Positions 1-9,615 of a stretch of DNA of 64,000 bases are shown piece after piece. The stretch comes from a bacterium (GTDB taxonomy: Bacteria; Hydrothermota; UBA3073; JACQXS01; JAQTXJ01): the NCBI GenBank assembly GCA_028716385.1, contig JAQUPX010000002.1, forward strand, positions 168,756-232,755, written 5' to 3'. Below the pieces are notes generated by a model. The model was not told where the DNA came from, ran no database searches, and saw only the letters and a program-made list of their open reading frames with translations. The translations under genes and the position numbers were made by a program. The stretch's first letter is position 1. Each line of letters opens with the position of its first letter.

Positions 1-334
1 CAACTCTACGGATGCGTGTCCTTCCGAAAGTTTTTGGGCTAATGTTTCTGCCCTCTCGGTAAACATTGTACGTTTGTTTTCGGTTTGAATCAAATTATTT
101 TGAGCTTCCTCTAATTCCAAACTTATTTCTCCTATCTCAGTATAAAATTTCTGTATCAACTCCGATTGATTTTCAGAAGAAGTTGACTGTTGCCATTGTC
201 TTGCAAGCAACTCTACGGATGCGTGTCCTTCCGAAAGTTTTTGGGCTAATGTTTCTGCCCTCTCGGTAAACATTGTACGTTTGTTTTCGGTTTGAATCAA
301 ATTATTTTGAGCTTCCTCTAATTCCAAACTTATT
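1..334 (-). repeat. 207-bp in-frame tandem repeat inside the helicase gene
   Basis: Bases 1-127 and 208-334 are identical by eye. The period is 207 bp (69 codons), so the reading frame is kept. The sequence between them (128-207) resembles the stretch after 334 more weakly, so the unit is partly diverged. It encodes a coiled-coil segment with LELEEAQNNLIQTENKRT. The array may continue beyond base 1. Confidence 0.9.
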
Positions 335-1839
335 GTTTTTATTTCCGTCTGAAGTTTTTTTATTAAGTCGAATTGGCTTTCAGGGGATGGTAACCGTCGC
401 CATTGCCGAGTAATCCAACCCATTGATATGATTTCTTCATAAAGTAGTTTAGCTTGAGTTAATTTTTCTCCAATTTCTACAAGTTTATCATTTGTTATTT
501 TAATAGAGTAATTAATTTGTACAATCAATTCATTGAGTTTTGCTATTTCATTTGAGAGATTTTGGGCTAATTCTTCTCCAATTTCTACAAACTTATCTTT
601 TGTTATTTTTATAAAGTGATTATCCTTTGTTATCAATTCATTGAGTTTTGCTATTTCATTTGAGAGATTTTGGGCTAATTTCTCTCCAATTTCTATAAGC
701 TTATCTTTTGTTATTTTAATACGGTGATTAATTTGTACAATCAATTCATCCAGCTCAATTATTTCATCTAATAGATTTTTAGTATGTTGTGCAGCTTCTG
801 TATCGGCATCCCATTTTGCAGATTCTTTTGAAAGCTGTAACTGTTCAGTTTTTTTCTCATTAAGCTCTTGTTCCAATTTTTGTATATTTTCAAGCTCTTG
901 GTTCATAATAGGAATGTCTACCTTTGCTTCACCTATCCATTCACAAATATCAATTTTGCGTGAAATATCTTTAACTTTTTCTATTTCGATACCGAGTTCT
1001 GTTTTTCGCGCATCCCTTCGTTTTGCAAGTTCTTCAGACTTTCTGGCAACATGAGTTTTTAGCAAGAGGTCCGGATACTTTTCAAAACTGGGGTCTTTAT
1101 AGTCACCCACTCTTAGTATACATCCATTGGCTATGTCATCAGGAGCAAATTTCGCAAGTAGTTTGCCTATACGAAGAGTTGCTTGATCTACAGCAATGTT
1201 CGTGTGGGATACTACCAAAACAGAACGACCTTGACAGTAAAGTTGTTTCCCAATAGCACCAATAGTCTGTGTTTTCCCCGTACCAGGCGGTCCAAAAATA
1301 AAAGTTGTGTCAAAACCTAACGATGAGGCTACCGCATTGTTTTGCTCTGTGTTGAGGTCTTGTTCCTCTGATTGGGAAATCAAAGCTAATTCGCCAGAAA
1401 CGGGTAATGCTCCACGTATCCGCTCACCAACAGGATTCGCTTTATTTGCAAGAACTTCAATACGTTCAATAAGCTTACTCATTAAATATGCAAGATTACT
1501 CCGCAAGCGAGCAGTAGGAACAAACTTTCCTAAATCCTCCGGCACACTCAATGTGACAGCCATGCCATAAACAGAGACAATAGTGACATTCAAAGGAGCG
1601 TGTCCTTCAACATATAAATCTCCGGGCATATCACCGGGCACGTTAAGCACATTTTCAAGGTCAAATAAATACTGATAATTACCACCTACTTGAGCAATAC
1701 GACGTCCATTAATAAGAGACACTGCAGAACTTGACTCGTTACGCCTTGCCGCTTCTATTTCTTCGCGGAGAGCGGTGCGAAATTCCGACAAAATTCCGGT
1801 AAGAGGAACTTCCTCTTGATTGTAAACTTGCTTAGACAT
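1..1839 (-). CDS. SF1 (DNA2/NAM7-like) helicase, N-terminal part; gene runs off the left edge
   Basis: One frame stays open from an ATG at 1839 to base 1, giving 613 codons without a stop, so the C-terminus is outside the window. Residues about 161-170 (DLNTEQNNAV) look like the Q-motif of DNA2/NAM7-family SF1 helicases. Walker A GPPGTGKT follows at about 183-190 and motif Ia SHTNIAVDQ about 25 residues later. From about residue 275 the protein is a long Glu/Lys/Leu-rich coiled coil, where such helicases often carry an insertion between motifs Ia and II. The coiled coil contains two sets of in-frame tandem repeats. The DEAD/motif II-VI half is not visible. No clear Shine-Dalgarno precedes the ATG. 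Role (repair, RNA or phage defence) cannot be decided from this half. Confidence 0.85.
   Translation of the reverse strand, partial: MSKQVYNQEEVPLTGILSEFRTALREEIEAARRNESSSAVSLINGRRIAQVGGNYQYLFDLENVLNVPGDMPGDLYVEGHAPLNVTIVSVYGMAVTLSVPEDLGKFVPTARLRSNLAYLMSKLIERIEVLANKANPVGERIRGALPVSGELALISQSEEQDLNTEQNNAVASSLGFDTTFIFGPPGTGKTQTIGAIGKQLYCQGRSVLVVSHTNIAVDQATLRIGKLLAKFAPDDIANGCILRVGDYKDPSFEKYPDLLLKTHVARKSEELAKRRDARKTELGIEIEKVKDISRKIDICEWIGEAKVDIPIMNQELENIQKLEQELNEKKTEQLQLSKESAKWDADTEAAQHTKNLLDEIIELDELIVQINHRIKITKDKLIEIGEKLAQNLSNEIAKLNELITKDNHFIKITKDKFVEIGEELAQNLSNEIAKLNELIVQINYSIKITNDKLVEIGEKLTQAKLLYEEIISMGWITRQWRRLPSPESQFDLIKKLQTEIKTISLELEEAQNNLIQTENKRTMFTERAETLAQKLSEGHASVELLARQWQQSTSSENQSELIQKFYTEIGEISLELEEAQNNLIQTENKRTMFTERAETLAQKLSEGHASVEL
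467..770 (-). repeat. 108-bp in-frame tandem repeat (about 3 copies) inside the helicase gene
   Basis: The word TCTCCAATTTCTA recurs at 467, 575 and 683, an exact 108-bp (36-codon) period, followed each time by near-identical sequence. The encoded unit reads roughly KITKDKLIEIGEKLAQNLSN then EIAKLNELI, a strongly amphipathic coiled coil. Copies differ by a few bases. Confidence 0.9.
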
Positions 1840-2041
1840 AAGGAGTTTATATTGCTTAAGTTAATTAGTGTCAAGGGAAAAGTAGGAATTAATTAACTAC
1901 TAGAGATTCTTCGCCTTCGGCTCAGAATGACAAAAGAGCGAAGTTCTTACGCAAAGCTAAAGCTTTGCCCTACAAACCACTGAGCTTGCGAAGGGTTAAT
2001 CTTTTTGTTATCTGCGGATACCTGCGTCCAAAATTTCGTAG
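1840..2041. repeat. Intergenic region with remnants of dispersed repeats
   Basis: No gene seen. Around 1905-1932 is GATTCTTCGCCTTCGGCTCA plus AGAATGACA, the reverse complement of a sequence type also at 32856-32882. At 1963-1985 is a small palindrome around GCAAAGCTAAAGCTTTGC, and at 1999-2035 are CTGCG words of the type found throughout the window. Confidence 0.6.
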
Positions 2042-3829
2042 TTATGTATATTGAAGATTATACAGTACTGCGTAGAAGCCGTCGTTTTTGATTAGTTCCT
2101 CATGGGTTCCGTTTTCTATGATTTTGCCATCGGAGATAACGATAATGCGGTCAACATTCTTTATAGTAGATAACCTATGCGCGACTACGATTGCAGTCCT
2201 GTTTTCCAAAAGTTTATGCGTGGCGTCTTGAATTAAGCCTTCCGTCAAGGAGTCAACTTCTCTTGTCGCCTCATCCAGAATCAATATAGACGGGTTAACT
2301 GCAATTGCCCTTGCGAATGTCAATAACTGACGCTCTCCACTTGAAAGGTTTGTGCCTCTTTCTTTGATTTCCTCATCGTATTTACCGGGCATTTTATCAA
2401 TAAATTTAGTTACATTCGTTATCTCGGCGGCCTTTTGTATTTCCTCTTCCGTAACTTTTGAATCCCTTAACTTTATGTTATCCCTGATAGTGCCGCTGAA
2501 TATATAACTGTCCTGAGTCACAAGCGCAAGTTTGCTCCTGAGTTCGGCGTGTTTTATGTTTTGAATGGGAATGCCGTCAATTAATATTTCTCCTTTTTGC
2601 GGAGTATAAAACTTAACAATTAACCCGATAATTGAAGTTTTTCCTGCACCCGTTGGTCCGACAACGGCAATTCTTTCTCCCTGTTTTATACGTAAATTAA
2701 TGTCTTTTAACACCCAATTTTCAGGGTTTGGAGTATCCTCATAAGAAAACCATACGTTTTTAAATTCTATTTCGCCTTTCGTCTTCAAATGCTGGGAAAC
2801 GGCTTTTTCATCATCGTATTCAAAGTCTTTCGTATCCATAAGCAAGAATATTCTCTCGGCCGCAGCAAGAGAAGACTGGACGGTATCAAGTTTGTGAGAA
2901 AAATCTATTATCGGCTGGAACAACAAGCGAATATAACTCGTAAAAGCGACAAGCGTTCCTATGGTTATTTTTGATTGAAGCGCTTCGCCTCCCCCCCACC
3001 ATATAATAAGAGCAGTCCCTACCGAGAGAAGCAATTCCGTTATGGGCATAAAAGTCCCGTATACAATAACCTGTTTCATATTTGAATTGTAATACTCTTT
3101 ATTGACGGCGGTAAACTTATGACAATTTTCCTGTTCGCGATTAAAGAGTTTCGTCGTTTTCATTCCCTCGAAATATTCGCTAAGCAAGACGTTTATTTGC
3201 GCCAGCCATTTACGAACGGTACGGTAAGCTTTTTTTGCTCTGATACGGAAAAGATTAAGACTGATAACAAGAGGGGGAATTACCAGGAAAGTAATAAGCG
3301 ACACTTTTACATTTAACTGAAGCATAAGCCATATTGCGCCAATGACCGTAAATATATTTGCAAATATCGTTGCGCCTACGTTCGATATCATATCGTTAAG
3401 AGCTTCTTCGTCGTTAGTAACTCTCGTAACGAGCCTGCCTACAGGGTTAAGGTCAAAGAATTTTATTTTTAGCTTTTGTAAATGTGAGAACAAAGCTACC
3501 CTGATGTCTCTTATTACGGATTGCGCAGTAAAAGCAATGGAGTAATTCATTCCCCACGAGGAAAGTCCACCTGCAAATAGGAAAGCAGCATAAATAAGGA
3601 CTAACTTTTTCAATCCTTCAAAATCGCCGACCATTATGTATTTATCTATTGCAATTTTTGTAATATGGGGCAATACAAGCGCGACGGCAGTGCTAATCAA
3701 GGATATGAAAACGGCAAACCAGAAAGTCCATTTATAAGGAGTCAGATAAGCGAAAAAACGATTTAAAAGTTTTATATCGTACGACTTATCTATATCCTCA
3801 TCACTATAAAAGTGCGAATGTCTGCTCAT
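2042..3829 (-). CDS. ABC exporter half-transporter with the catalytically competent ATPase (595 aa)
   Basis: A six-helix ABC exporter membrane domain (about residues 25-325) is followed by a nucleotide-binding domain: Walker A GPTGAGKT about 391-398, Q-loop near 439, signature LSSGE about 495-499, Walker B ILILDE about 515-520 with the catalytic Glu, and H-loop in VVAHRLST. The start overlaps the stop of the preceding gene by 4 bp (ATGA), so the two are translationally coupled and probably form a heterodimer of the TM287/288 or BmrCD type. The signature reads LSSGE rather than LSGGQ. Substrate unknown; drug or lipid export is typical of the family. Confidence 0.93.
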   Translation of the reverse strand: MSRHSHFYSDEDIDKSYDIKLLNRFFAYLTPYKWTFWFAVFISLISTAVALVLPHITKIAIDKYIMVGDFEGLKKLVLIYAAFLFAGGLSSWGMNYSIAFTAQSVIRDIRVALFSHLQKLKIKFFDLNPVGRLVTRVTNDEEALNDMISNVGATIFANIFTVIGAIWLMLQLNVKVSLITFLVIPPLVISLNLFRIRAKKAYRTVRKWLAQINVLLSEYFEGMKTTKLFNREQENCHKFTAVNKEYYNSNMKQVIVYGTFMPITELLLSVGTALIIWWGGGEALQSKITIGTLVAFTSYIRLLFQPIIDFSHKLDTVQSSLAAAERIFLLMDTKDFEYDDEKAVSQHLKTKGEIEFKNVWFSYEDTPNPENWVLKDINLRIKQGERIAVVGPTGAGKTSIIGLIVKFYTPQKGEILIDGIPIQNIKHAELRSKLALVTQDSYIFSGTIRDNIKLRDSKVTEEEIQKAAEITNVTKFIDKMPGKYDEEIKERGTNLSSGERQLLTFARAIAVNPSILILDEATREVDSLTEGLIQDATHKLLENRTAIVVAHRLSTIKNVDRIIVISDGKIIENGTHEELIKNDGFYAVLYNLQYT

Positions 3830-5556
3830 TTATTAAACTCCTGATACCGGAACAAGTGGAAATAAATTCCCTGCAAAGCAAGAAGTTCATTATGGTTGCC
3901 TTTTTCGGTAATTTTGCCGTGTTCAAGAACTATTATCTTATCGGACTCCATAATGCTTCTTATGCGATGCGAAACAACGATTAATATTTTATCTTTCAAG
4001 GTATGCCTAAGGTTATGCAGGATTTCCATTTCTTTCTCTATGTCTATGCTTGCGAGAGCGTTATCAATAATAAGAACATCCGGATTAAGGAGCAACGCCC
4101 TTGAGAGAGCAACTCTCTGGCACTGTCCTCCGGAAAGAGTAACTCCTCTTTCCCCGATTACGTCATAATAATTATTCGGGAAACTCATAATTTCATCATG
4201 TATTTTTGCAATTTTTGCGACCACCTGCACTTCTTCCAGAGTGGCGTGAGGTTTACCAAAAGCTATATTCGCAAAAATCGTATCCGAGAACAAGAAAGAA
4301 TCCTGGGGAACAAAAGAAACAATTTTTCTTAGATTATCAAACGGAATGTTTTTTAGGGACACGTCATTTAGTTTAATTTCCCCTTTGTCCGGGTCATACA
4401 GACGGGTTATGAGATTCAAGAGTGTAGTCTTCCCTGAACCTATTTTACCTGTTATTCCAAGAGAATCACCTGCGTTAAGAGATAGATTTATATTATCAAG
4501 GACATGCTTTTCTTTGTAATAGAAGTCAAGATTAACGATTTCAAGCTTCTTAACGTCAGAGATTGTTTTTATTTCCACCGGGTCTGAAGGAGCTTTTATT
4601 TCAGGCAAAGTATTTAATATTTCATTTATTCTGCTCATAGAAGCGGAACCGCGCTGGATTGTATTAAGTAAAAGTCCGATTGCTATTGTAGGCCAGATGA
4701 AAGTTGCGAGATAAGACATAAAAGCAACAAGGTCACCCATTGATATGGTATGAGAAATAACGTATTTTCCCCCGACTAACAAGACAATAGCAGTCGAGAT
4801 GCTTGTAAAGAAGAATATCATAGGCGAAAATATGCTGTGAATTTGTGTAAGCCGCATATTTTTGTCCATATAATCCTGGGACTTGTCGGTAAAGTTAGAT
4901 ATTTCACCGTTTTCCTGGTTAAAGACTTTTATTACTTTGATACCTTCAATGTTTTCTCTTGCATTAGCAGTAAGAGCGGAAAAAGAAGCCTGGACATTTT
5001 TAAATCTCGTATAAATTAATTTGCTGAATCTCATAATCATTATGGAAACAAAAGGTAAGGGGATAATTGCGAATAAAGTAAGTTTGACGGAGATAAATAG
5101 CATAAAAGCAAGAGAAAATGGTCCCCATATGATAATATCAAGAAATTGAATCATACCGTGACCGAGAGTTTCCCTGATAGCATTGACATCATTGGTAGCG
5201 TGAGCCATCAAGTCGCCGATTTTATGATTATTAAAGAATTTCATATCCATATTCTGGATATGGGCAAAAAGCTTGTTACGGAGTTGTTCTTCTATTTTTC
5301 TAGAAGTCCCTATGATATAGTATCGCCAAAAGAACCTTAAAACGGAGACTATAAGCGCCAGCCCGACAATTAATAACGCATAGTGAAACAAATCGGTTTT
5401 GGTTATAGTGCCTTTGGTTATGCCGTCAATGGCATATTTTATTATTCTCGGGATAAACAGATGAAAGATATCAACGAAAAAAAGGGCAACAATACCAATC
5501 CATAGCCTTTTTTTATATGGAGAATAACACCGGTATAAAGATTTGAAACTGTTCAT
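3826..5556 (-). CDS. ABC exporter half-transporter with degenerate ATPase site (576 aa)
   Basis: Partner of the gene at 2042-3829. The membrane domain spans about residues 15-310. The ATPase has Walker A GKIGSGKT about 370-377, canonical signature LSGGQ about 474-478, Walker B VLIIDN about 494-499 and H-loop VVSHRIRS. The residue after the Walker B Asp is Asn499, where active ABC ATPases have Glu. Paired with the altered LSSGE signature of the partner, this gives one degenerate and one consensus ATP site, as in known heterodimeric exporters. First gene of the pair; no transcription terminator recognised after it. Confidence 0.93.
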   Translation of the reverse strand: MNSFKSLYRCYSPYKKRLWIGIVALFFVDIFHLFIPRIIKYAIDGITKGTITKTDLFHYALLIVGLALIVSVLRFFWRYYIIGTSRKIEEQLRNKLFAHIQNMDMKFFNNHKIGDLMAHATNDVNAIRETLGHGMIQFLDIIIWGPFSLAFMLFISVKLTLFAIIPLPFVSIMIMRFSKLIYTRFKNVQASFSALTANARENIEGIKVIKVFNQENGEISNFTDKSQDYMDKNMRLTQIHSIFSPMIFFFTSISTAIVLLVGGKYVISHTISMGDLVAFMSYLATFIWPTIAIGLLLNTIQRGSASMSRINEILNTLPEIKAPSDPVEIKTISDVKKLEIVNLDFYYKEKHVLDNINLSLNAGDSLGITGKIGSGKTTLLNLITRLYDPDKGEIKLNDVSLKNIPFDNLRKIVSFVPQDSFLFSDTIFANIAFGKPHATLEEVQVVAKIAKIHDEIMSFPNNYYDVIGERGVTLSGGQCQRVALSRALLLNPDVLIIDNALASIDIEKEMEILHNLRHTLKDKILIVVSHRIRSIMESDKIIVLEHGKITEKGNHNELLALQGIYFHLFRYQEFNK

Positions 5557-5633
5557 TAATTAACTTGTAATCTTGGATTATATATATAAAAAGTCAACTA
5601 AAATTATTGAATAGTTATGTAGTAAAATTTTAA

Positions 5634-5661
5634 TTGACAATTATAGATTAGAAGTTATAAA
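5634..5661 (+). promoter_or_regulatory. Candidate sigma70-type promoter upstream of gcvH
   Basis: TTGACA at 5634-5639 and TATAAA at 5656-5661 are separated by 16 bp. The strong Shine-Dalgarno AAGGAGGA of gcvH lies at 5707-5714. Further TATAAT-like words at 5690-5705 are alternatives. Confidence 0.5.
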
Positions 5662-5718
5662 CTTTTATAATTATTTAATAAAAAATAGTATAATTTAGTA
5701 TAATTTAAGGAGGAAAAA

Positions 5719-6099
5719 ATGGAATTTCCTGAGAATTTAAAATATACCCCCACTCACGAGTGGTTAAAAGTAGAGGGAGATAAAGGAAGTTGCGGAATTA
5801 CGGATTTTGCCCAGTCCGAACTTTCGGATGTAGTATTTGTTGAATTCAAACCCGTAGGAACAAAAGTAGAAAAAGGCAAATCTGTCGGAACAATTGAAGC
5901 GGTTAAGGCTGTTTCGGATATTTTTGCTCCTGTATCCGGAGAAATTATTGAAGTAAATACAAAAGTTACAACTAGCCCGGATCTTATCAATAAAAGCCCT
6001 TATAATGATGGATGGCTGGTAAAAATCAAAATTGCAAATTCCAATGAAGTGGCAACGTTACTTTCTAAATCGGATTACGAAAAGCTAGCACACCATTAA
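5719..6099 (+). CDS. gcvH: Glycine cleavage system H protein
   Basis: 126 aa, usual length for GcvH. It carries the methylamine intermediate of glycine cleavage on a lipoyl-lysine. The lipoylation motif is [15 protein letters not shown], with the acceptor at Lys63 (IEAVKAV in place of the usual ESVKA). The N-terminal [12 protein letters not shown] is typical. Preceded by a perfect Shine-Dalgarno 5 bp before the ATG. gcvT, gcvP and lipoate genes are not in the window; ahcY follows after 29 bp, so the two may be cotranscribed in one-carbon metabolism. Confidence 0.95.
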   Translation: MEFPENLKYTPTHEWLKVEGDKGSCGITDFAQSELSDVVFVEFKPVGTKVEKGKSVGTIEAVKAVSDIFAPVSGEIIEVNTKVTTSPDLINKSPYNDGWLVKIKIANSNEVATLLSKSDYEKLAHH

Positions 6100-6128
6100 A
6101 TTTTAACAGCAAAAAGAGGATAAAAAAT

Positions 6129-7385
6129 ATGAATTACGATATAAAAAATAAGAGTTTACATATATCAGGAAAAGCAAGAATAGAATGGGCAGATGCTTTA
6201 ATGCCTGTGCTAAAGCAAATAAGAGAAGAATATGCAAAATCCAAACCATTAAAAGGCGTTAAAATAAGCGCTTGTTTACATGTGACTACGGAAACTGCCA
6301 ACTTAATGCGAACACTCAAAGCAGGTGGAGCAGATGCAATGTTATGCGCCTCGAATCCATTATCCACACAGGACGATGTCGCCGCATCTCTGGTTATTGA
6401 CTATGACATACCCGTATTTGCAATAAAAGGCGAATCTAATGATGTCTACTATAAACACCTAAATCAGGTACTTGATAACAAACCGCATATAACTATGGAT
6501 GACGGAGCTGATTTGGTATCTACAATACACTCCAAAAGAAAAGAGTTGTTAAAAAATATTAAGGGTGGAACAGAGGAAACAACGACAGGAGTCATAAGGC
6601 TTAAAGCTATGGCTCAAAAAGGAGCACTTAAATTTCCTATCATAGCGGTAAATGATTCCAAAACAAAATACTTATTTGATAATCGCTATGGAACGGGACA
6701 ATCTACTATAGACGGAATATTAAGAAGCACCAATGTTTTGCTTGCAGGTAAAAACTTTGTCGTTTGCGGATACGGATGGTGCGGACGCGGAGTTGCGATG
6801 AGAGCTCACGGGCTTGGCGCAAACGTTATTGTGACTGAAATTGACCCTGTTAAAGCATTGGAAGCAAGACTTGACGGGTTCAGAGTAATGCCGTCAAAAG
6901 AAGCAATAAAAATAGCCGATATTGTGCTTACGGTTACCGGTGATATAAATGTCGTGGATAAACACCATTTCTTAGATGCAAAAGATGGAATTATACTTGC
7001 AAATTCAGGACACTTTGACGTAGAAATAAACAAAAAAGAATTACAGAAACTTTCTGTAGAGACTCGCGAGGTTAGACCTTGTGTCCAATTATACAAATTA
7101 AAATCAGGGAAACGAATCTATTTATTAACGGAAGGCAGGCTTGTTAATTTATCGGCAGCAGAAGGACACCCGGCAGAAGTAATGGATATGTCGTTTGCAA
7201 ATCAGGCATTAGCTGCTAAATATACCATAGAAAACTCCCAAAAGCTAAAAAATCAGGTCTATAAAATTCCTGAAGAACTGGATGCTCGCATAGCACAATT
7301 AAAATTAAAAGCCCTTGGAGTAGAGATAGATACACTTACAAAAGAACAGAAAGAATATCTACAATCCTGGGAAATCGGAACATAA
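6129..7385 (+). CDS. ahcY: Adenosylhomocysteinase (S-adenosylhomocysteine hydrolase)
   Basis: 418 aa. It hydrolyses S-adenosylhomocysteine to adenosine and homocysteine, using tightly bound NAD. The substrate domain includes [15 protein letters not shown] and [18 protein letters not shown]. The NAD-binding Rossmann motif is GYGWCGRG, preceded by KNFVVC, and the C-terminal half has [20 protein letters not shown]. The length fits the short form found in archaea and many thermophiles rather than the longer proteobacterial form. Together with mtnA at 18.1 kb it points to recycling of SAM by-products. Confidence 0.96.
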   Translation: MNYDIKNKSLHISGKARIEWADALMPVLKQIREEYAKSKPLKGVKISACLHVTTETANLMRTLKAGGADAMLCASNPLSTQDDVAASLVIDYDIPVFAIKGESNDVYYKHLNQVLDNKPHITMDDGADLVSTIHSKRKELLKNIKGGTEETTTGVIRLKAMAQKGALKFPIIAVNDSKTKYLFDNRYGTGQSTIDGILRSTNVLLAGKNFVVCGYGWCGRGVAMRAHGLGANVIVTEIDPVKALEARLDGFRVMPSKEAIKIADIVLTVTGDINVVDKHHFLDAKDGIILANSGHFDVEINKKELQKLSVETREVRPCVQLYKLKSGKRIYLLTEGRLVNLSAAEGHPAEVMDMSFANQALAAKYTIENSQKLKNQVYKIPEELDARIAQLKLKALGVEIDTLTKEQKEYLQSWEIGT

Positions 7386-7446
7386 AAATTGAAAGTGTTA
7401 CTACCTGTATCAATTTTATCCCTATAGAATAATTGGTTAATACTAT

Positions 7447-8217
7447 ATGCCTAATTTAATTCATAAAAGCGCAATCATAGATAAATCTGCAATTATTGGA
7501 AATAATGTAACCATAGGCGCGTATAGTATTATTGAAAAAGGCGTAGAAATAAAAGATGGAACGGAAATAGGCCCTTTTGTCAGAATAACCGGAAATACAA
7601 AAATTGGTTCGAAATGTAAAATATACGAAAATGTCTCGATAGGAAATCCACCCCAGGATGTAAAATTCAAAGGGGAACCAATTTATATTGAAATCGGAGA
7701 TAATAATATCCTGAGAGAATGTGTAACTATTCACGGTGGAGCTGAAGCACCAACAATCATAGGAGATAACAATTTTTTAATGTGTTATGTTCATATAGCG
7801 CATAATTGTAAACTCGGGAATAATATAATAATAGCCAATGCAACTCAAATTTCAGGAGTGGTAGAAATAGAAGACTATGCATTCGTATCCGGGTTATGCC
7901 CTGTTCACCAATTTACGCGAATTGGTGGGCATAGTATGATAGCAGGCGGATATAGGGTCCCGAAAGATGTTATACCTTATTCTTTAGCCGCATCTGACCC
8001 TTTAAAAATTCACGGGTTAAACATTGTAGGGCTTAAAAGACGTAACTTCCCACCAAAGACTATTAAAACATTAAAACAAGCATTCCAGATCCTATTATTT
8101 TCCGACTTAAACACTTCACAGGCACTTGCAAAGATGAAAAAAGAATTGCCCTTAATCCCCGAAGTCAAACACCTCTTGACGTTTATAGAAACATCCAAAC
8201 GCGGAATAGTAAAATAA
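7447..8217 (+). CDS. lpxA: Acyl-ACP--UDP-N-acetylglucosamine O-acyltransferase
   Basis: 256 aa, the expected LpxA length. First step of lipid A synthesis in the cytosol. Isoleucine-patch hexapeptides (IGNNVTIGAYSIIEKGV and onward) run through about residue 190. LpxA-type features are IGNPPQDVKFKGEP, the catalytic His region CYVHIAHNCKLGNN and GLCPVHQFTRIGG. The C-terminal helical domain begins with GLNIVGLKRR. No other lpx gene is adjacent. The ATG has no clear Shine-Dalgarno. Its presence supports an LPS-bearing outer membrane. Confidence 0.95.
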   Translation: MPNLIHKSAIIDKSAIIGNNVTIGAYSIIEKGVEIKDGTEIGPFVRITGNTKIGSKCKIYENVSIGNPPQDVKFKGEPIYIEIGDNNILRECVTIHGGAEAPTIIGDNNFLMCYVHIAHNCKLGNNIIIANATQISGVVEIEDYAFVSGLCPVHQFTRIGGHSMIAGGYRVPKDVIPYSLAASDPLKIHGLNIVGLKRRNFPPKTIKTLKQAFQILLFSDLNTSQALAKMKKELPLIPEVKHLLTFIETSKRGIVK

Positions 8218-8538
8218 TAGGTTCCTTCGTGCTTTGCAGTTTCATATTCTTGTTCTGTTTTTTCTCAGTTTTTTGCGACTTTGCGGTTGGTTTGTCATTC
8301 CCGCCGGCGGTATCGGGGAAGCTATCCTTTTCCGTGTAAATCTGTGTTTACTTTGAGTTTATTCCATAAGGAACACTGTATGCCTTCCGTTCTGTTGGGG
8401 AAGTTATCTGTTCTTTGCGAACTCTGCGTCGGAGTTTATCCCGAAGGAGGCGGGGCGGTGAAAACTGAAAAGCTTTTTAAGAGTCTCCTAAAATAAAGAA
8501 TTTGACTTCTGCCTACATTGATATAAATTACATAAATT
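8218..8538. repeat. 321-bp gap with dispersed repeat words; no convincing gene
   Basis: Contains a GTCATTCCCGCCGGCGG remnant at about 8297 and plus-strand CTGTG/CTGCG words (8338-8425), with a partial TTTGAGTTTATTCC element near 8352. A 71-codon open frame here reads through these repeats and is judged spurious. Confidence 0.6.
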
Positions 8539-9615
8539 ATGTTATTATTCTTGTTTTTAAGCACAATTGAATTAAATTTTTCTTACAATACAGGAGTCTT
8601 TCTCAATAAAGACAGCACGGAAGAACTAAGAATCTTTTATGAAATTCCGTCTAATCAATTAATTTACATAAAATCAAACGACAACTTTTTTGCAAACTAT
8701 GAGATTTCAGCTATTCTTATCCGGAACAAAAAGGAAATTGGTGATATCTGGACGGAAAAATTTCAACAGGACAGTACCATAAAAAAAATAAAGAATAAAG
8801 TAGAATTACCTGTTTCACCCGGAAGTTATGATTTAATACTCAAATTAAGAGATTTGAATTCACAAAAAACAGGAGAAAAAAAAGACAAAATAACCGTTGA
8901 AAAAATAGAAAAGTCCCTGTTATCCTTTTCAAGTAGAAATTTTAATTCCGAGACTAAAAGGTTGAATCTCGAAATATATAACTTCTGCAACTCGCCCTTC
9001 AAAGTCTTATGTAAAATAGATAATATCACAGATAGTATAATAATCGACAATACCAATTTTATAAATGAAGTTTCGTTCAAGTTTGATTCTCTTAAATCAG
9101 GAACACATAATTTTTTGCTCTCGGCTTGCCCGTCTAATGGAAACACCTGTGATTTCGTGACAGACACACTATATGTTCAAGAACCTTTCTGGGTAAAAGA
9201 TTGGGGCTCAAAAGTAAAACAGCTTTCGTATATTGCAAACAACAAAGAAATAGACTCACTTATTAAAACACCTGTCTCAAAAAGGGAAATGGAATGGTTG
9301 AATTTCTGGCAAAAAAAGGAATTACAATATAAATATGAAGGATTAGAAACGGAATATTTTAATCGTGTAGATTACGCAAATGCTAATTTTGAAAAAGGAA
9401 AACAAGGATGGCAAACGGATAGAGGAAAGATATATATATTATTAGGAGAACCGGACGAAATAGAGTCCCATCCATTCGAAATAGGTAAAAATCCTTACGA
9501 AATTTGGCATTATTATTCGGTAGAAACAGAATTTATTTTCGAAGATAGAAACGGATTTGGAGATTACATTATCACATATCCGGCATTTATAAATGTCAAA
9601 TTTAGAGTCAAATAA
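8539..9615 (+). CDS. GWxTD-domain protein, probably exported
   Basis: 358 aa. The C-terminal GWQTDRGKIYILLGEPDEIE followed by NPYEIWHYYS is the signature of the GWxTD domain, a family of unknown function known mainly from Bacteroidetes-related phyla and candidate bacteria. A short hydrophobic N-terminus (MLLFLFLSTIEL) could be a signal. The middle is beta-rich, with DSLKSGTHNFLLSACPS. The 3' end overlaps the nth start by 23 bp. No clear Shine-Dalgarno. Function unknown. Confidence 0.85.
   Translation: MLLFLFLSTIELNFSYNTGVFLNKDSTEELRIFYEIPSNQLIYIKSNDNFFANYEISAILIRNKKEIGDIWTEKFQQDSTIKKIKNKVELPVSPGSYDLILKLRDLNSQKTGEKKDKITVEKIEKSLLSFSSRNFNSETKRLNLEIYNFCNSPFKVLCKIDNITDSIIIDNTNFINEVSFKFDSLKSGTHNFLLSACPSNGNTCDFVTDTLYVQEPFWVKDWGSKVKQLSYIANNKEIDSLIKTPVSKREMEWLNFWQKKELQYKYEGLETEYFNRVDYANANFEKGKQGWQTDRGKIYILLGEPDEIESHPFEIGKNPYEIWHYYSVETEFIFEDRNGFGDYIITYPAFINVKFRVK

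Noticed and set aside
1..334. Possible CRISPR or MITE at the left edge
   Set aside because: The 207-bp repeat is in frame inside a coding sequence and encodes coiled coil.
8281..8496. 71-codon open frame after lpxA
   Set aside because: Reads through dispersed repeat words, has no Shine-Dalgarno and no protein-like features.
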